The notes under the pieces are model-generated. The model was not told the origin of the DNA. It searched no databases and saw only the letters and a program-made list of their open reading frames with translations. Shown here in pieces: positions 16,601-25,843 of a stretch of 44,970 bases of DNA. The stretch is taken from contig RECX01000184.1 in NCBI GenBank assembly GCA_007693825.1, positions 1 through 44,970 on the forward strand. The letters are read 5' to 3'. Position 1 is the stretch's first letter. Each line of letters opens with the position of its first letter. The stretch comes from Balneolaceae bacterium. Its GTDB lineage: Bacteria > Bacteroidota > Rhodothermia > Balneolales > Natronogracilivirgulaceae. A program made the translations under genes and the position numbers.

Positions 16601-17730
16601 TCGAGTGGCTGACGCTGGAGGAACTGAAGGAGCTGGCCGCAGGTCCGGGGGAAGGCTCTGCGGGATACGGTCCGGCGGGCACCGATCCGGAAGAAATCGG
16701 TCAAGCTGCCATCGAACCGGAGGAAATCCGCATTCCCGACCGAAGTTCGGCGCTGTTCCGGGAGGCCGATGCGCGGGTCTCCGTGGAGGTCCGGGCGGCT
16801 TCCGGTAAAAAGACCGATCGGCCGGACATTGAAGTGTATGATGCGCAACCGGAGTTGCCCTGGCAGGATCTTTCCCCGTCGGATGCCGGGACGCTGATCC
16901 ATCGCACGCTGGAAGTTGGGCTGGATGCCGGGGTGGAGGATGGGCTGGATGCCGGGGTGGAGGACGGGGCCGCATCCACCAGTGAATCGGAACATTTCCG
17001 GAAACTGAAACACTTCTGGAAGCGGGAGCTGATCCGGATGAACGTCGCGGATCCCGACGGCGTGGTGGCTGCGAACTCGGGGGAATTGCTTCATCATTGC
17101 CGCAACGCCCGCAAGTGGATTAACACGCGCTTCGGGGAGGATGCATCCAGGCGGTTCGAGGTCGTTTTCGAGGTTAGTGTGCCGGTGAGCCGGGTGGATG
17201 GTGCCGGCACTAGTAGCGGCAGCCAAAATCGCGAAAGCCCGGATACCGAAGCCCTGGATGCCGTGAGCCCGGATACCGGCAGCCGCAGTCACGGGAACAC
17301 CGATCGGATGGAAAAAAATGTGACCATTCGCGGTTCGATCGACATGCTGATCCGCGACAGTGAGGGACAGATGCACATCGTGGATTTCAAAACGGGTCCG
17401 GTCCCCGGCCTGGCTGGCAGAGAGCCGGGGAGGGAAGGCAGTGTGGAAAGCACGCGAGAAGACCTGAGAAACAGCACAGGCGATAGTCCGGTTGGGCCGG
17501 TGGGAAACAGCCCGGATAACAGTCGGGACGGGACGGGCAACACCACGAATAATGAGACGGACGTCCTGGTGCGACATGCGAAAAATCTCGGCTATGACAA
17601 GCAGATCCGGAACTATCTTGTTGCCCGGGATGTGCTTCACGGCACTTCGCACGCCATGGATCCCGCCAGGGTCTGGCTGCTCTTCACGGCTCCGGAACCT
17701 GCCCGCGCCGTGTCACTTGCGGATTTCTGA
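13636..17730 (+). CDS. AddA-like UvrD/RecB-family helicase-nuclease
   Basis: Walker A EAGAGTGKTYNLTERV, VDEFQDTD, VGDVKQAIYGFRGGD, MTIHGSKGLEFPMVVLPD, RLFYVAVTRAETHVLLS, C-terminal nuclease GSIDMLIRDSEGQMHIVDFKTG and QxxxY (KQIRNYL). Start overlaps the stop of the preceding gene; ATG 13687 is an alternative. Confidence 0.9.
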   Translation: MAVERNNVEHNNVEGNNMVQSPDAITDRIRRHEGYLILEAGAGTGKTYNLTERVIHQLVEKGVPLERLLALTFTDFAAAEMRSRIYAAINRNIGTSKHLLTTRQRFSHNYISTFHSFCNRILQYFPDEVTEISVPDAPRAFGRPDHERSVDGALELLTDYDEVLWMMEWRKRFYSKYRDHEALQRQLTRLSVSDFEKFMNELSGVDDKALEELALLSPAEYPGWIGEVSKRWREERDALLRELLDLFASHPEWFASPEKIPRSVEALAAIKNKSGGFAKKAFNRNEIDEEALSEIGEQGDTLFGYHNALVALDGYLSRPDLVRELASYPEQENFDPDHEAYWNMRDLAELGLRWGALMRYQRFEAGYFNYDDMIWLTHRLFTDHPAVAAQMRARFDQILVDEFQDTDRRQWEILEKLAFPEVDVARGGKEPDQDTGNREAKQLLIVGDVKQAIYGFRGGDVAMMRRAGGELTRRSEATGAMPLMSVELPYSFRSNEAVVTFTNALFRGILGPKAQAASYEAYHQPLRRPSAELSGNAEAPGEVRILLADGKALEAELKKQHNGDSHGNLHGDSNRDLSGGLNGGSKGDSDGDSGGGSKGDSSDLVDAEVLASHPIHLEARRIAKFLREIYDGRREGYDVIHQKMKRGDKAVGVLYKRRTHMYALEDALREAGLPFTVAKGKSFYMRREVRDAWLLLSFLLDAFDDVSLTGLLRSPMVSLSDSALLTMRVVMDEDRNKYPNFWSAVSDHASWHGRLRDADRMALESAVPLLRKLREKVPFRRVSELLEEAFFTSGPYIGAFPDDPQVRENLVKLLDVIRNLESTGRGTLFEVTGFLSNRIGEEAGDSEAEQADPAPIQLMTIHGSKGLEFPMVVLPDMYSGDNDSGVQLYLADDDPDSFLWPALAYKPGDIEGDKDSEGSFLFRILKAERRKRQRAETKRLFYVAVTRAETHVLLSLTKPNRRKAGSFADLLEPWVMEQEADGARDVAEIEWLTLEELKELAAGPGEGSAGYGPAGTDPEEIGQAAIEPEEIRIPDRSSALFREADARVSVEVRAASGKKTDRPDIEVYDAQPELPWQDLSPSDAGTLIHRTLEVGLDAGVEDGLDAGVEDGAASTSESEHFRKLKHFWKRELIRMNVADPDGVVAANSGELLHHCRNARKWINTRFGEDASRRFEVVFEVSVPVSRVDGAGTSSGSQNRESPDTEALDAVSPDTGSRSHGNTDRMEKNVTIRGSIDMLIRDSEGQMHIVDFKTGPVPGLAGREPGREGSVESTREDLRNSTGDSPVGPVGNSPDNSRDGTGNTTNNETDVLVRHAKNLGYDKQIRNYLVARDVLHGTSHAMDPARVWLLFTAPEPARAVSLADF
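13651..13695. repeat. 15-bp tandem repeat (aacaatgtggaacac/ggc) x3 at the start of the AddA-like gene
   Basis: Encodes NNVEH-NNVEG-NNMVQ; third copy contains alternative ATG 13687. Confidence 0.9.
15319..15438. repeat. Degenerate 12-bp tandem repeat, ten units, inside the AddA-like CDS
   Basis: Units read NGDS HGNL HGDS NRDL SGGL NGGS KGDS DGDS GGGS KGDS. Confidence 0.85.
16918..16965. repeat. 24-bp direct repeat, two copies, inside the AddA-like CDS
   Basis: gggctggatgccggggtggagga(t/c) twice, encoding GLDAGVED GLDAGVED. Confidence 0.95.
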
Positions 17731-17766
17731 AAGGCAACGATTTTCGAATCCCGTCCGTTTTATTGC

Positions 17767-17774
17767 TATATTTG
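17767..17774 (+). promoter_or_regulatory. Possible Bacteroidota-type -7 element (TAnnTTTG) upstream of the M14 peptidase gene
   Basis: tatatttg at 17767-17774; -33 element not convincing. Confidence 0.3.
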
Positions 17775-17867
17775 CGAGGTTTTCCGATTTGGTGGCGCGT
17801 CCGGCCCCTGACGCCACACGCATCCACCCGAAACCCGGTCATTTGTTATTCAAAATACTTTTAAAAG

Positions 17868-20816
17868 ATGCGCACTTTTCGATCAATCGTATTTCTCTCC
17901 TTCGTGTTTCCCTCCTTTTTTCTCATGGCCGGGCTGGCATACGGCCTGCCGGCTCCCGGTGCGGGACATGGGGATGGGCATGCCGGACAGGCACAAGATG
18001 CCGGACAGGCTCCTCAAAATGGGATCCAGTCACCATCTCGTTTCCTTGGGTACGCGCCCGGTGAGCGATTCACGCGCCACCACGACATCCTCGCCTATTT
18101 CCGGCATGTGGCGGATGCGAGTCCGCATGTGCACCTGAAAGAGTATGGGGAGAGCTATCGGTTTCGTCCGCTTATTGCGGTTTTTGTAAGTTCGGAAGAG
18201 AATTTGCACGGGTTGGATACGATCCGGGTCAATAACAGGCGTATGGCCGGACTTGATCCCGGCGAGGTGGAGGGACGTACCGCGGCAATTTTGTGGATGA
18301 GTTACGGCATCCACGGGAACGAATCGTCCAGTCCCGAAGCGGCGATGTGGACTTTGTATGCGCTCGCGGCCGGGATGGAAGACAGCCTTGGAACCGGAAT
18401 GGAAAGCGGGATGGATACCGACCGGGAAACTGCGTTGGATGGTGGTCTGGAATCCGGAATGGTTGCCGGCAGGGAAACCGCCCTGGGCCCGGACATGGCC
18501 TCCGCATCCGACATCCAAAAATGGCTGGAAAACACGGTGGTGGTCATCGATCCGGTGCTGAATCCAGATGGACGTGAGCGCTATGTGCAGTGGTTTGACC
18601 AGACCCAGGGGCGTCACCCCGATCCGCGCCTCGAGACGCGCGAGCACGCCGAGCCCTGGCCGGGCGCGCGCAGCAACCACTACTATTTCGACCTGAACCG
18701 CGACTGGGCATGGCAGACCCAGATCGAATCGAAGCAGCGCGCCGCGTTGTACCATTTGTGGATGCCGCATGTGCATGCCGATTTCCACGAGATGTTCACC
18801 AACGACTACTATTTTCCGCCGGCGGCCGAGCCTTTTCATACGGCTATCACGCCCTGGCAGCGGGAATTCCAGCACAAAATCGGCCAAAACCACGCCAGCC
18901 GGTTCGACCGGCGCCATGAGCGGTACTTCACCGCCGAGATATTCGACCTGTTCTATCCGGGCTTCGGCGACACCTGGCCGACCTTCAACGGCGCCATTGG
19001 CATGACTTATGAGCAGATGGGACACAGCCGCGCCGGCAACAAGATGATCGACGAGCACGGAGATACCCTCACGCTGGCCGAACGCATCCGCAATCATCAC
19101 GAGGTGGGACTGTCCACCGTGGAAGTGACCGCACAAAACAGCGAACGACTCCTGCATGAATTCCGCGAGTACTTCCGCCGGGCGCAGCAGGATCCGGACG
19201 GACGTTTTTCCGCTTTTGTGATCAGTGGTGAGAATCATCCGGACCGGCTCATCACGTTTCTCGATTATCTGGACCGGCAGGAGATCCGGTATCACCTGGC
19301 CGAGGGCGGACGGCGATTCACCGGCAGGCATTATGCCTCCGGCGAGGAGCAGCGTCGACGGACGGCGGATACGGACATTGTGGTGCCGGTGCGGCAGCCC
19401 AAAGCGGTACTCACGCATGTGCTGTTCGATCCGGATCCCGCGGTGGTGCTGGCCGATTCCAACACCTATGACATCACGGCGTGGGCGATTCCCTATGCGT
19501 ACGGCCTGGAGGCATGGGCCACTGCGGATCAGATCCGGCTGTCCGATGAGCCGGTGCGCACATCCACCAGTTACCGGCCGCTGTTTCCATCTACCGATAG
19601 TGAACCGGATCACACATCTGATAACCGGCATTCGGCATATGGGACGGACGATAACAATGCTGCCCGGACATCCAACGAGCCCGGGCAGAGTCACACATCA
19701 GTTGATCGCGAGCCATCCGGTGACCAGGGCTATGCGTGGCTTCTGGCCTGGGGGGATGTGCGTGATGCCGCATTCGTGGCGGGGCTGCTGAGCCGCGATG
19801 TGCGTATGAGCATCACGGAGCGTCCGTTCACCATTGCCGGGCGTTCGTGGCCATCCGGTTCGGTGGTCATTACGCGTCGCGCAAACCGTCATCTGGGTGA
19901 TCGTCTGCCGCGCATCATCGACAACGTCGCTGCCCGGCATGACCGTCGCGTGCAGCCCGTATCCACCGGACTCACCGACTACGGCGTTGATCTCGGTTCG
20001 CCGCATGTCCGTCCGCTGGAAAAGCCCGTGGTCGCCGTTCCGTCTGGCGATGGCATTGCTTCCGGCAATCTGGGTGAGATCCGTCATTTCTTCGATTATA
20101 CGCTCGAATACCCTCTCGCCGTATTCGACCAGCGCCGTTTCTCCAGGTTTCCGCTGGAGGACTACAATGTGCTGCTCCTGCCCGAGGGCAGCTACACCGA
20201 CTGGCGCGAATCCGACTGGGACCGCATCATGGAGTGGGTCCGCAAGGGTGGACGGCTGATCGCCTTTCCCACGGTCCTGCGCACGCTTTCGGCCCGTGAG
20301 GATGTGCCGCTTACCATGCGCAGTTTTGACGCGCCCGGCGACAGCGACGTCGATCCTGCCGCCAGCGGTGCCGGGTCGGCCGCCAGCACAAAAGGGGTCT
20401 ACGACGATCCGGATAGCACATTTCCGACCAGCGACACCCGCTTCGAAAACCGGCGCCTGCAGGCACTGAACCGGCAGATAAGCGGCGCGGTCTTGCGTGT
20501 GGAACTCGATGACAGCCATCCGCTTGCGTACGGGATCGGTCCCGCATACGCAACGCTGAAACGCGGGGCGGTGCTTCCGGAACTGTTGACGGATGGCTGG
20601 AATGTCGCCCGCATCGCTGCAGAGGATCCGATCCTGGGTGGATGGGCTGGCCAGGAGGCGCAGCAGCTTGCCGCCGGTTCGCTGATGGCGGGAACCATAT
20701 CGTCGGGACGGGGTCAGATTGTGATCCTGGCCGACAATCCGCTTTATCGCGGTTTCTGGCGCAACGGCCAGCTCCTCTTTTCAAATGCCATTTTCCAGGC
20801 GTGGATTGCGCAATAA
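17868..20816 (+). CDS. Secreted M14-family zinc carboxypeptidase
   Basis: Signal peptide; SYGIHGNESSSPEA (HxxE), VVIDPVLNPDGRERY, SNHYYFDLNRDWAWQTQ, HADFHEMFTNDYYF; C-terminal glutaminase-amidotransferase-like region. Confidence 0.9.
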   Translation: MRTFRSIVFLSFVFPSFFLMAGLAYGLPAPGAGHGDGHAGQAQDAGQAPQNGIQSPSRFLGYAPGERFTRHHDILAYFRHVADASPHVHLKEYGESYRFRPLIAVFVSSEENLHGLDTIRVNNRRMAGLDPGEVEGRTAAILWMSYGIHGNESSSPEAAMWTLYALAAGMEDSLGTGMESGMDTDRETALDGGLESGMVAGRETALGPDMASASDIQKWLENTVVVIDPVLNPDGRERYVQWFDQTQGRHPDPRLETREHAEPWPGARSNHYYFDLNRDWAWQTQIESKQRAALYHLWMPHVHADFHEMFTNDYYFPPAAEPFHTAITPWQREFQHKIGQNHASRFDRRHERYFTAEIFDLFYPGFGDTWPTFNGAIGMTYEQMGHSRAGNKMIDEHGDTLTLAERIRNHHEVGLSTVEVTAQNSERLLHEFREYFRRAQQDPDGRFSAFVISGENHPDRLITFLDYLDRQEIRYHLAEGGRRFTGRHYASGEEQRRRTADTDIVVPVRQPKAVLTHVLFDPDPAVVLADSNTYDITAWAIPYAYGLEAWATADQIRLSDEPVRTSTSYRPLFPSTDSEPDHTSDNRHSAYGTDDNNAARTSNEPGQSHTSVDREPSGDQGYAWLLAWGDVRDAAFVAGLLSRDVRMSITERPFTIAGRSWPSGSVVITRRANRHLGDRLPRIIDNVAARHDRRVQPVSTGLTDYGVDLGSPHVRPLEKPVVAVPSGDGIASGNLGEIRHFFDYTLEYPLAVFDQRRFSRFPLEDYNVLLLPEGSYTDWRESDWDRIMEWVRKGGRLIAFPTVLRTLSAREDVPLTMRSFDAPGDSDVDPAASGAGSAASTKGVYDDPDSTFPTSDTRFENRRLQALNRQISGAVLRVELDDSHPLAYGIGPAYATLKRGAVLPELLTDGWNVARIAAEDPILGGWAGQEAQQLAAGSLMAGTISSGRGQIVILADNPLYRGFWRNGQLLFSNAIFQAWIAQ

Positions 20817-20853
20817 AAAAAAGCGTCCGGCGAATGAACACCGGACGCTTTCT
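20814..20853. terminator. Bidirectional intrinsic terminator between convergent M14 and SusD genes
   Basis: aagcgtccgg-cgaatgaaca-ccggacgctt perfect 10-bp stem (20821-20830/20841-20850), A-tract before it (T-tract on the minus strand). Confidence 0.88.
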
Positions 20854-20891
20854 CATCACTTGCACCTTTTGGTGCAAAACAGATTCTCAGA

Positions 20892-22307
20892 TCATGGAAC
20901 ATCCCACCAGACACGATCGGTGAGCGACGCGGGTCCGGCCGCATCCACGTTAGTCCGGTTCGCGTTGATTTCGGACTGAGGATAGGGCCAGCGGCGCGGG
21001 ATCACATTTCCTGTGAGGTTTTGTTCCGCCGGCTGCAGAGCAGGGATCCCGGTTCGACGCCAGTCGGAAAACACTTCCTGCTGCAGGAAGAGGGCCACAT
21101 ACTTGTGGGTCATCAGGCGGGTCAGACCGTCTCCATCCTGGATGGAAGCGGCCGTCTCCGACGCCTGGGCGGCAACATATGCCGCATCCGCCTCGCCGGT
21201 CACCTCTTCCAGGGAGGCAATGATGGCCTCGTTCATGGCTTCGGCAGCCGGACCGTAATTGCCGAGCCGGTAATTCGCCTCAGCTTCCAGAAACTTGACT
21301 TCGCTGAAGGTAATGTAGTGGAAGGGGCCTTCCGGACGGTTGTAATACTCACCGAGTTCGGAAATCCCTTCACGTCCAAGCACCCCGGCGATCTGTCCCA
21401 CAAAATCGCCGTCGCTGTTCGGTGCGGCAAAATGCGGCAGGCGCGGGTCATCGATGCTCAAAAGCAAATCGACGAAAAACTCACCCATTGCGGTGTTGGT
21501 CCCGAAGGCACTTACATTGTGCGTATACCAGGGGTTCGCCTGCTGCTCTTCCGTACTGAACGGAAACGACATGTTATCGGTGTTGCTGGTCAACGTGCCG
21601 CGTCCAAGCGCATTCAGTACCGCCGTGGCTGATCCCTGCGGATCCACCTTGCTGCTGTGGTTGTGGTAGCGGGCGCTTAAGGCGTTGGCCGCCATTTCCC
21701 ACATTGCCAGGTTTCCGCCATAGATCAGGTCCTCGTTGCCAAGCTGCTGCATGAGTCCCACGCTTCGCCGGAGATCTTCTACCCCGGCGGTGAGCAAGCG
21801 CTGGATTTCGGGATAGATTACTTCCTGCGAATTGTCGTAGGCAGGTGTCGGGAAATCGGCACCCTGGAAGGCCTCGGTATAAGGTACGTGGTTCCAGAGA
21901 CTGGTGACCATGCCCAGCGCATTGGCCATCAGAATCTTGGCGACACCGCGATGGTGCCAGGCTTCTTCCTCTTCCGCCCTCTGGATGACAAGATAGAGGT
22001 TGTTCATGGCTCCGGAGTAGAGGTTCTGGTCCCAGACGGTTCCGGCAATACCGGAGCTGAAGTTATAGCGGGACACGTCTCCGTGAACCCTTTCGGTGCC
22101 AGCCATCTGCTGCATCAGTACGGAGTTGTACTGGGAGATATTCCCGCCGAGGCCATAGGCAAGATTGGCCTGGGCATGTGGCAGCAGGTTGTTCAACCCG
22201 GTAGATGTAGCCTGGTTCGGGTTTTCGTTGGTGGAACTGATCTCACAGGCGGTAAAAGCCAGGATCAGGACACCAAGAAATACGGTTAAATGGATATGGT
22301 TCCTCAT
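20892..22307 (-). CDS. SusD/RagB-family outer-membrane lipoprotein (SusD-like_2 type)
   Basis: MRNHIHLTVFLGVLILAFTACEISSTNENPNQAT (lipobox), SusD-like body, C-terminal DRVWWDVP; directly downstream of SusC. Confidence 0.88.
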   Translation of the reverse strand: MRNHIHLTVFLGVLILAFTACEISSTNENPNQATSTGLNNLLPHAQANLAYGLGGNISQYNSVLMQQMAGTERVHGDVSRYNFSSGIAGTVWDQNLYSGAMNNLYLVIQRAEEEEAWHHRGVAKILMANALGMVTSLWNHVPYTEAFQGADFPTPAYDNSQEVIYPEIQRLLTAGVEDLRRSVGLMQQLGNEDLIYGGNLAMWEMAANALSARYHNHSSKVDPQGSATAVLNALGRGTLTSNTDNMSFPFSTEEQQANPWYTHNVSAFGTNTAMGEFFVDLLLSIDDPRLPHFAAPNSDGDFVGQIAGVLGREGISELGEYYNRPEGPFHYITFSEVKFLEAEANYRLGNYGPAAEAMNEAIIASLEEVTGEADAAYVAAQASETAASIQDGDGLTRLMTHKYVALFLQQEVFSDWRRTGIPALQPAEQNLTGNVIPRRWPYPQSEINANRTNVDAAGPASLTDRVWWDVP

Positions 22308-22338
22308 AATAAAAGTCCTCATTCTTTGGGTTTCCGGC

Positions 22339-25300
22339 TTATAACGCAAGATTGATCTCAAGTCCGAAACTGCGGGCGCTCGGATTGTTGTAGTAGTCGA
22401 TTCCGATGGACCTGTCGGGTCCGTACAGGTTGGTCTCGGGGTCGATTCCACTGTAACCCGTGATCAGCAGCAGGTTGCGTCCCCACAGCGATACGCTGGC
22501 TGAGCTCAGTCCCAGACGGTCGGTGATGGAGGGAGCAAGACTATAGGAGAGGGTCACGTCCCGCAGCCGGATCCAGGAGGCATCCTCAACAAACGGTTCG
22601 TTGACATTGCTGTAGCCCTCGATATTCTGCCAGTAGAACTGGTTGAGTTCCACCGGAATATCATTGAGGGATCCATCTTCCTTAACACCATCAAAGATGA
22701 CGGTCTCACCTCTGCGTTCGGTTTCACGCGACTGGCCGTTCTGGCGCATCACCGCTTCCACGCCATTCCAGACATCACCGCCCTGACGGATGTCGATCAG
22801 TGATGTGAATCGCAAAGCGCGGTAGGTGAACGTATTGCGGATGCCCAAAGTGAAGTCGGGGTTTGGATCACCCAGTTTCATGAGTTCGGGATTCCGCATC
22901 GGATAGCCGTAGGTGGCGTTGTTCGGGTTGCTGTCGATGATCTTGTTTCCGTTCGCATCACGCAGCCATCCGGTACCGTAAAAGACGCCATAGGCTTCGC
23001 CCGGGACAAGGCGGGGGTTGATGCCCACACCGGGAGGACCAAGTCCGCCCAGCTCGATCATATCCACCCCTTCGGCAAGGGCAATGACCTCGCTTCGGTT
23101 GCGGGTAAAATTGAAAACGGCATCCCAGCGGAATTCGCTCCTCATGAACGGAGTTACGTTGACCTGAAGTTCGATACCACGGTTTTCAAGTTCACCCGCG
23201 TTGCTTTGGAACAGGTTGTATCCACTGGATGGTGGCAGGGAGACTGGAATGATCTGATTCTTGTTGTTGGAAATGTAGTAGGTTACATCAAAACGGAGAC
23301 GGTTTTCGAAGAACCGGATGTCTCCTCCAAACTCCAGCGAGGTATTGGTCTCGGGCTCGATGTTCGGATTGCCGACAACCACGCTGGCAGTAGTTCCCAA
23401 AACACCCTGGTACGGGAAGAAGAAGCTGTTGCCATAACTCTGTCCCACACCGGAAGGAAGGAAATAGGAGTTGGTTATGAAGAGAGGTGCATCGTTACCC
23501 ACGCTGGCGTAGGATGCCCGGACCTGAGCAAAGCTGATCACATCCGGCAACTCAAATGCTTCCGAGAAAACGAAGGCTCCACTGACGGCCGGGAAGAAGA
23601 ACGAGTTGTTATCTGCCGGCAGGGTGGATGACCATTCATTGCGTCCGGTCACATCAATATAGACCAGATCGCGGTAGTTGACGTTCAGGTTGCCGAATAC
23701 GGCCACACGTTCCCTTGGCAGGGTGCTGTGCTGGACGAACGGGTCCTGCGTAGTGTTGGCGATGTTGAAGAATCCGCGCTGCTCGAATCCGCGTCCCGAT
23801 ATGTAGATGCGGTTGGTATTGTAATTCTGGTAGTTGTGGCCGGTGATGAGCTGGAAGTTCCAGTCATTGTCCATGCTGTGGGTCAGCGTAAGGAGGAAGT
23901 CGGAATGGTAGTTCCTTGTGGTGAACGTTTCCTCGAAGAGGCGTCCCAGACGTCCGTCGCCACCGCTCGACCCGAGGTCGAAGTTATGCCGGCGCCGGTC
24001 AGAGTAAGTGTCCAGCCCGAAGCGGTAAGAGGCAACGGCCCAAGGTGCGAGGTCATAGCTGAGCATGGCGTTACCGACAAACCGGCTTACCTCGTCACGA
24101 TAGATGTTGTTGTTGACGGTCCAGAACGGGCTGTCCGGCCCGCGGTTGTCGCCTGCCTCGGTGGCGGAACGTCCGGTGTGAGTCCGGGCGGAACCATCCG
24201 GGTTTTCATAGGCAAACGGATCGTTTTTCGGATCGCTGGTGCCATAGGTAAGGTCCATGATCGGGTTGGTCCGCGTCAGCGGGATCATGATGCTTGTGAA
24301 GTTGGATCCGCGACCGGCCCGGCGGCCCTGTGAATTGATATAGTTGGCACGTCCGGAAACGCGAAGCCTGTCGGTCAGATCCGAATCGGCGTTCAGCCGC
24401 ACAGAGTTTCGTTTGAAATAGGTCTTGGGGATGAAACCGTTCTCATCGGTGTTGCCGAAGGAGAAAAACAGGCTGCGGTCACGCGTACCGGTGGATATGC
24501 TTACCTGGTTGGATCTGCTCAGGCCTGATTCGAAGAATGCGTCCATATTTTCGTACGTCTCCACCGCTTCACCAGTTGCTGCCGGATTGGTACGCAGCAC
24601 AGGATCGCCCTTGATGTGCCAGTTGCTTGCGGTATTGCCGTCGTAGCTCAGTTCCGAGATATGCGGACCCCAGTGGGCGGGTGAGGTGAGTCCGAGATTT
24701 CCTCCGCTGCCCGGTCCATATTCGCGCTGCATTTTGTAGAGTTTGTTGACTTGTGTGAGTCCAACCCGGCTGGATACGTTGATATTGGTGCGGGGTACGG
24801 CACCCTGGGCGCCGCGCTTGGTCTCGATGATAATGGCACCGTTGGCGGCGTCAATGCCGTAGAGTGCGGCGGCGGCCGGGCCTTTAAGCACAGTCATGGA
24901 TTCCACGTCTTCCGGGTTGATGTCGATGGCCCGGTTGGAATTGTCCACCGAACTGAACACCACGGTCGTGTTGTAATCATTGCTGATGGGCACACCGTCA
25001 ACCACATACAGAGGCTGATTATTACCGAGAAGCGACGCACGTCCACGGATGTTCACGGAGGTGGCACCGCCGGGAACCCCGGCCTGACTGGTGACGAGCA
25101 CTCCGGAAATCTGACCACTCAAAGCATCACTCAGGCTGATCTGCCGGGTGTCGGCAATTTGCTGGCCACGCACGCTTTGAATAGCGTAACCGAGAGACCG
25201 TTGATCGGCATCAAGCCCCAGTGCGGTCACCACAAGGTCATCAAGTAGCAGCAGGTCAGACTGCATCTGAACGTTGATAGTGGTTCGGCCCTGTATGGCG

Positions 25301-25551
25301 ATTCTACGGGTTTGGTACCCGAGGAAACTGAATACAAGATGGGTCATATCATCTGTAACGGTAATCTGGTATTCTCCATCAAGTGTTGTTACCGTGCCGG
25401 TGGTTGTCCCCTCTGCAAGGATGTTAACACCTGAGAGAGGTTCACCATCAATGGCGTCCGTAACAACCCCGGTTATGGTTTGTCCGAGCACAGATGCCGG
25501 GAGGGCAAACAGGCATACGGACAGAAGGTACAGTATGTAAGTGTGTTTCAT
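22339..25551 (-). CDS. SusC/RagA-family TonB-dependent transporter
   Basis: Carboxypeptidase-regulatory-like N-term (ITGVVTDAIDGEPLSGVNILAEGTTTGTVTTLDGEY), plug NQPLYVVDGVPISN, LKGPAAAALYGIDAANGAIIIETKRG. Confidence 0.95.
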   Translation of the reverse strand: MKHTYILYLLSVCLFALPASVLGQTITGVVTDAIDGEPLSGVNILAEGTTTGTVTTLDGEYQITVTDDMTHLVFSFLGYQTRRIAIQGRTTINVQMQSDLLLLDDLVVTALGLDADQRSLGYAIQSVRGQQIADTRQISLSDALSGQISGVLVTSQAGVPGGATSVNIRGRASLLGNNQPLYVVDGVPISNDYNTTVVFSSVDNSNRAIDINPEDVESMTVLKGPAAAALYGIDAANGAIIIETKRGAQGAVPRTNINVSSRVGLTQVNKLYKMQREYGPGSGGNLGLTSPAHWGPHISELSYDGNTASNWHIKGDPVLRTNPAATGEAVETYENMDAFFESGLSRSNQVSISTGTRDRSLFFSFGNTDENGFIPKTYFKRNSVRLNADSDLTDRLRVSGRANYINSQGRRAGRGSNFTSIMIPLTRTNPIMDLTYGTSDPKNDPFAYENPDGSARTHTGRSATEAGDNRGPDSPFWTVNNNIYRDEVSRFVGNAMLSYDLAPWAVASYRFGLDTYSDRRRHNFDLGSSGGDGRLGRLFEETFTTRNYHSDFLLTLTHSMDNDWNFQLITGHNYQNYNTNRIYISGRGFEQRGFFNIANTTQDPFVQHSTLPRERVAVFGNLNVNYRDLVYIDVTGRNEWSSTLPADNNSFFFPAVSGAFVFSEAFELPDVISFAQVRASYASVGNDAPLFITNSYFLPSGVGQSYGNSFFFPYQGVLGTTASVVVGNPNIEPETNTSLEFGGDIRFFENRLRFDVTYYISNNKNQIIPVSLPPSSGYNLFQSNAGELENRGIELQVNVTPFMRSEFRWDAVFNFTRNRSEVIALAEGVDMIELGGLGPPGVGINPRLVPGEAYGVFYGTGWLRDANGNKIIDSNPNNATYGYPMRNPELMKLGDPNPDFTLGIRNTFTYRALRFTSLIDIRQGGDVWNGVEAVMRQNGQSRETERRGETVIFDGVKEDGSLNDIPVELNQFYWQNIEGYSNVNEPFVEDASWIRLRDVTLSYSLAPSITDRLGLSSASVSLWGRNLLLITGYSGIDPETNLYGPDRSIGIDYYNNPSARSFGLEINLAL

Positions 25552-25734
25552 TATTACCCCTATTTGATTAAGGTATGGCTGTTTATAAATATCTTACTAT
25601 TAAAATAATAAGTTATCTATACCTATAGTAGTAACAGCGATTAGCATGCAAAGCTAATGATAAAACTTCACAAATTCTTCATAAAGGTCAAATTTAAATT
25701 GGATATCCACCCTATCTGGTTGCAGGGCAAAAAA

Positions 25735-25770
25735 AAAGCGCCCGGCACACAAGGTGCCGAACGCTTTTTT
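25735..25770 (-). terminator. Intrinsic terminator downstream of second SusCD pair
   Basis: aaagcg cccggcac acaag gtgccg aacgctttttt hairpin with flanking A/T tracts. Confidence 0.8.
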
Positions 25771-25843
25771 CAAGCAGTTTTCCAGTGCGGGAAAGAGCTA
25801 AGGGAAGAGCTAAATCACCCGCAATGGAGATAATGCATGTGCA

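Noticed and set aside
15424-17652. 742-aa minus-strand ORF antisense to the AddA-like gene
   Set aside because: His/Arg/Gln-rich shadow ORF caused by high GC; the plus-strand helicase motifs are unambiguous.
18030-19694. 554-aa minus-strand ORF antisense to the M14 gene
   Set aside because: Shadow ORF; M14 catalytic motifs are on the plus strand.
20814-20853. Inverted repeat as a possible mobile-element end
   Set aside because: Short GC-rich stem with T-tract between convergent genes is a standard bidirectional terminator; same for 25735-25770 and 32029-32065.
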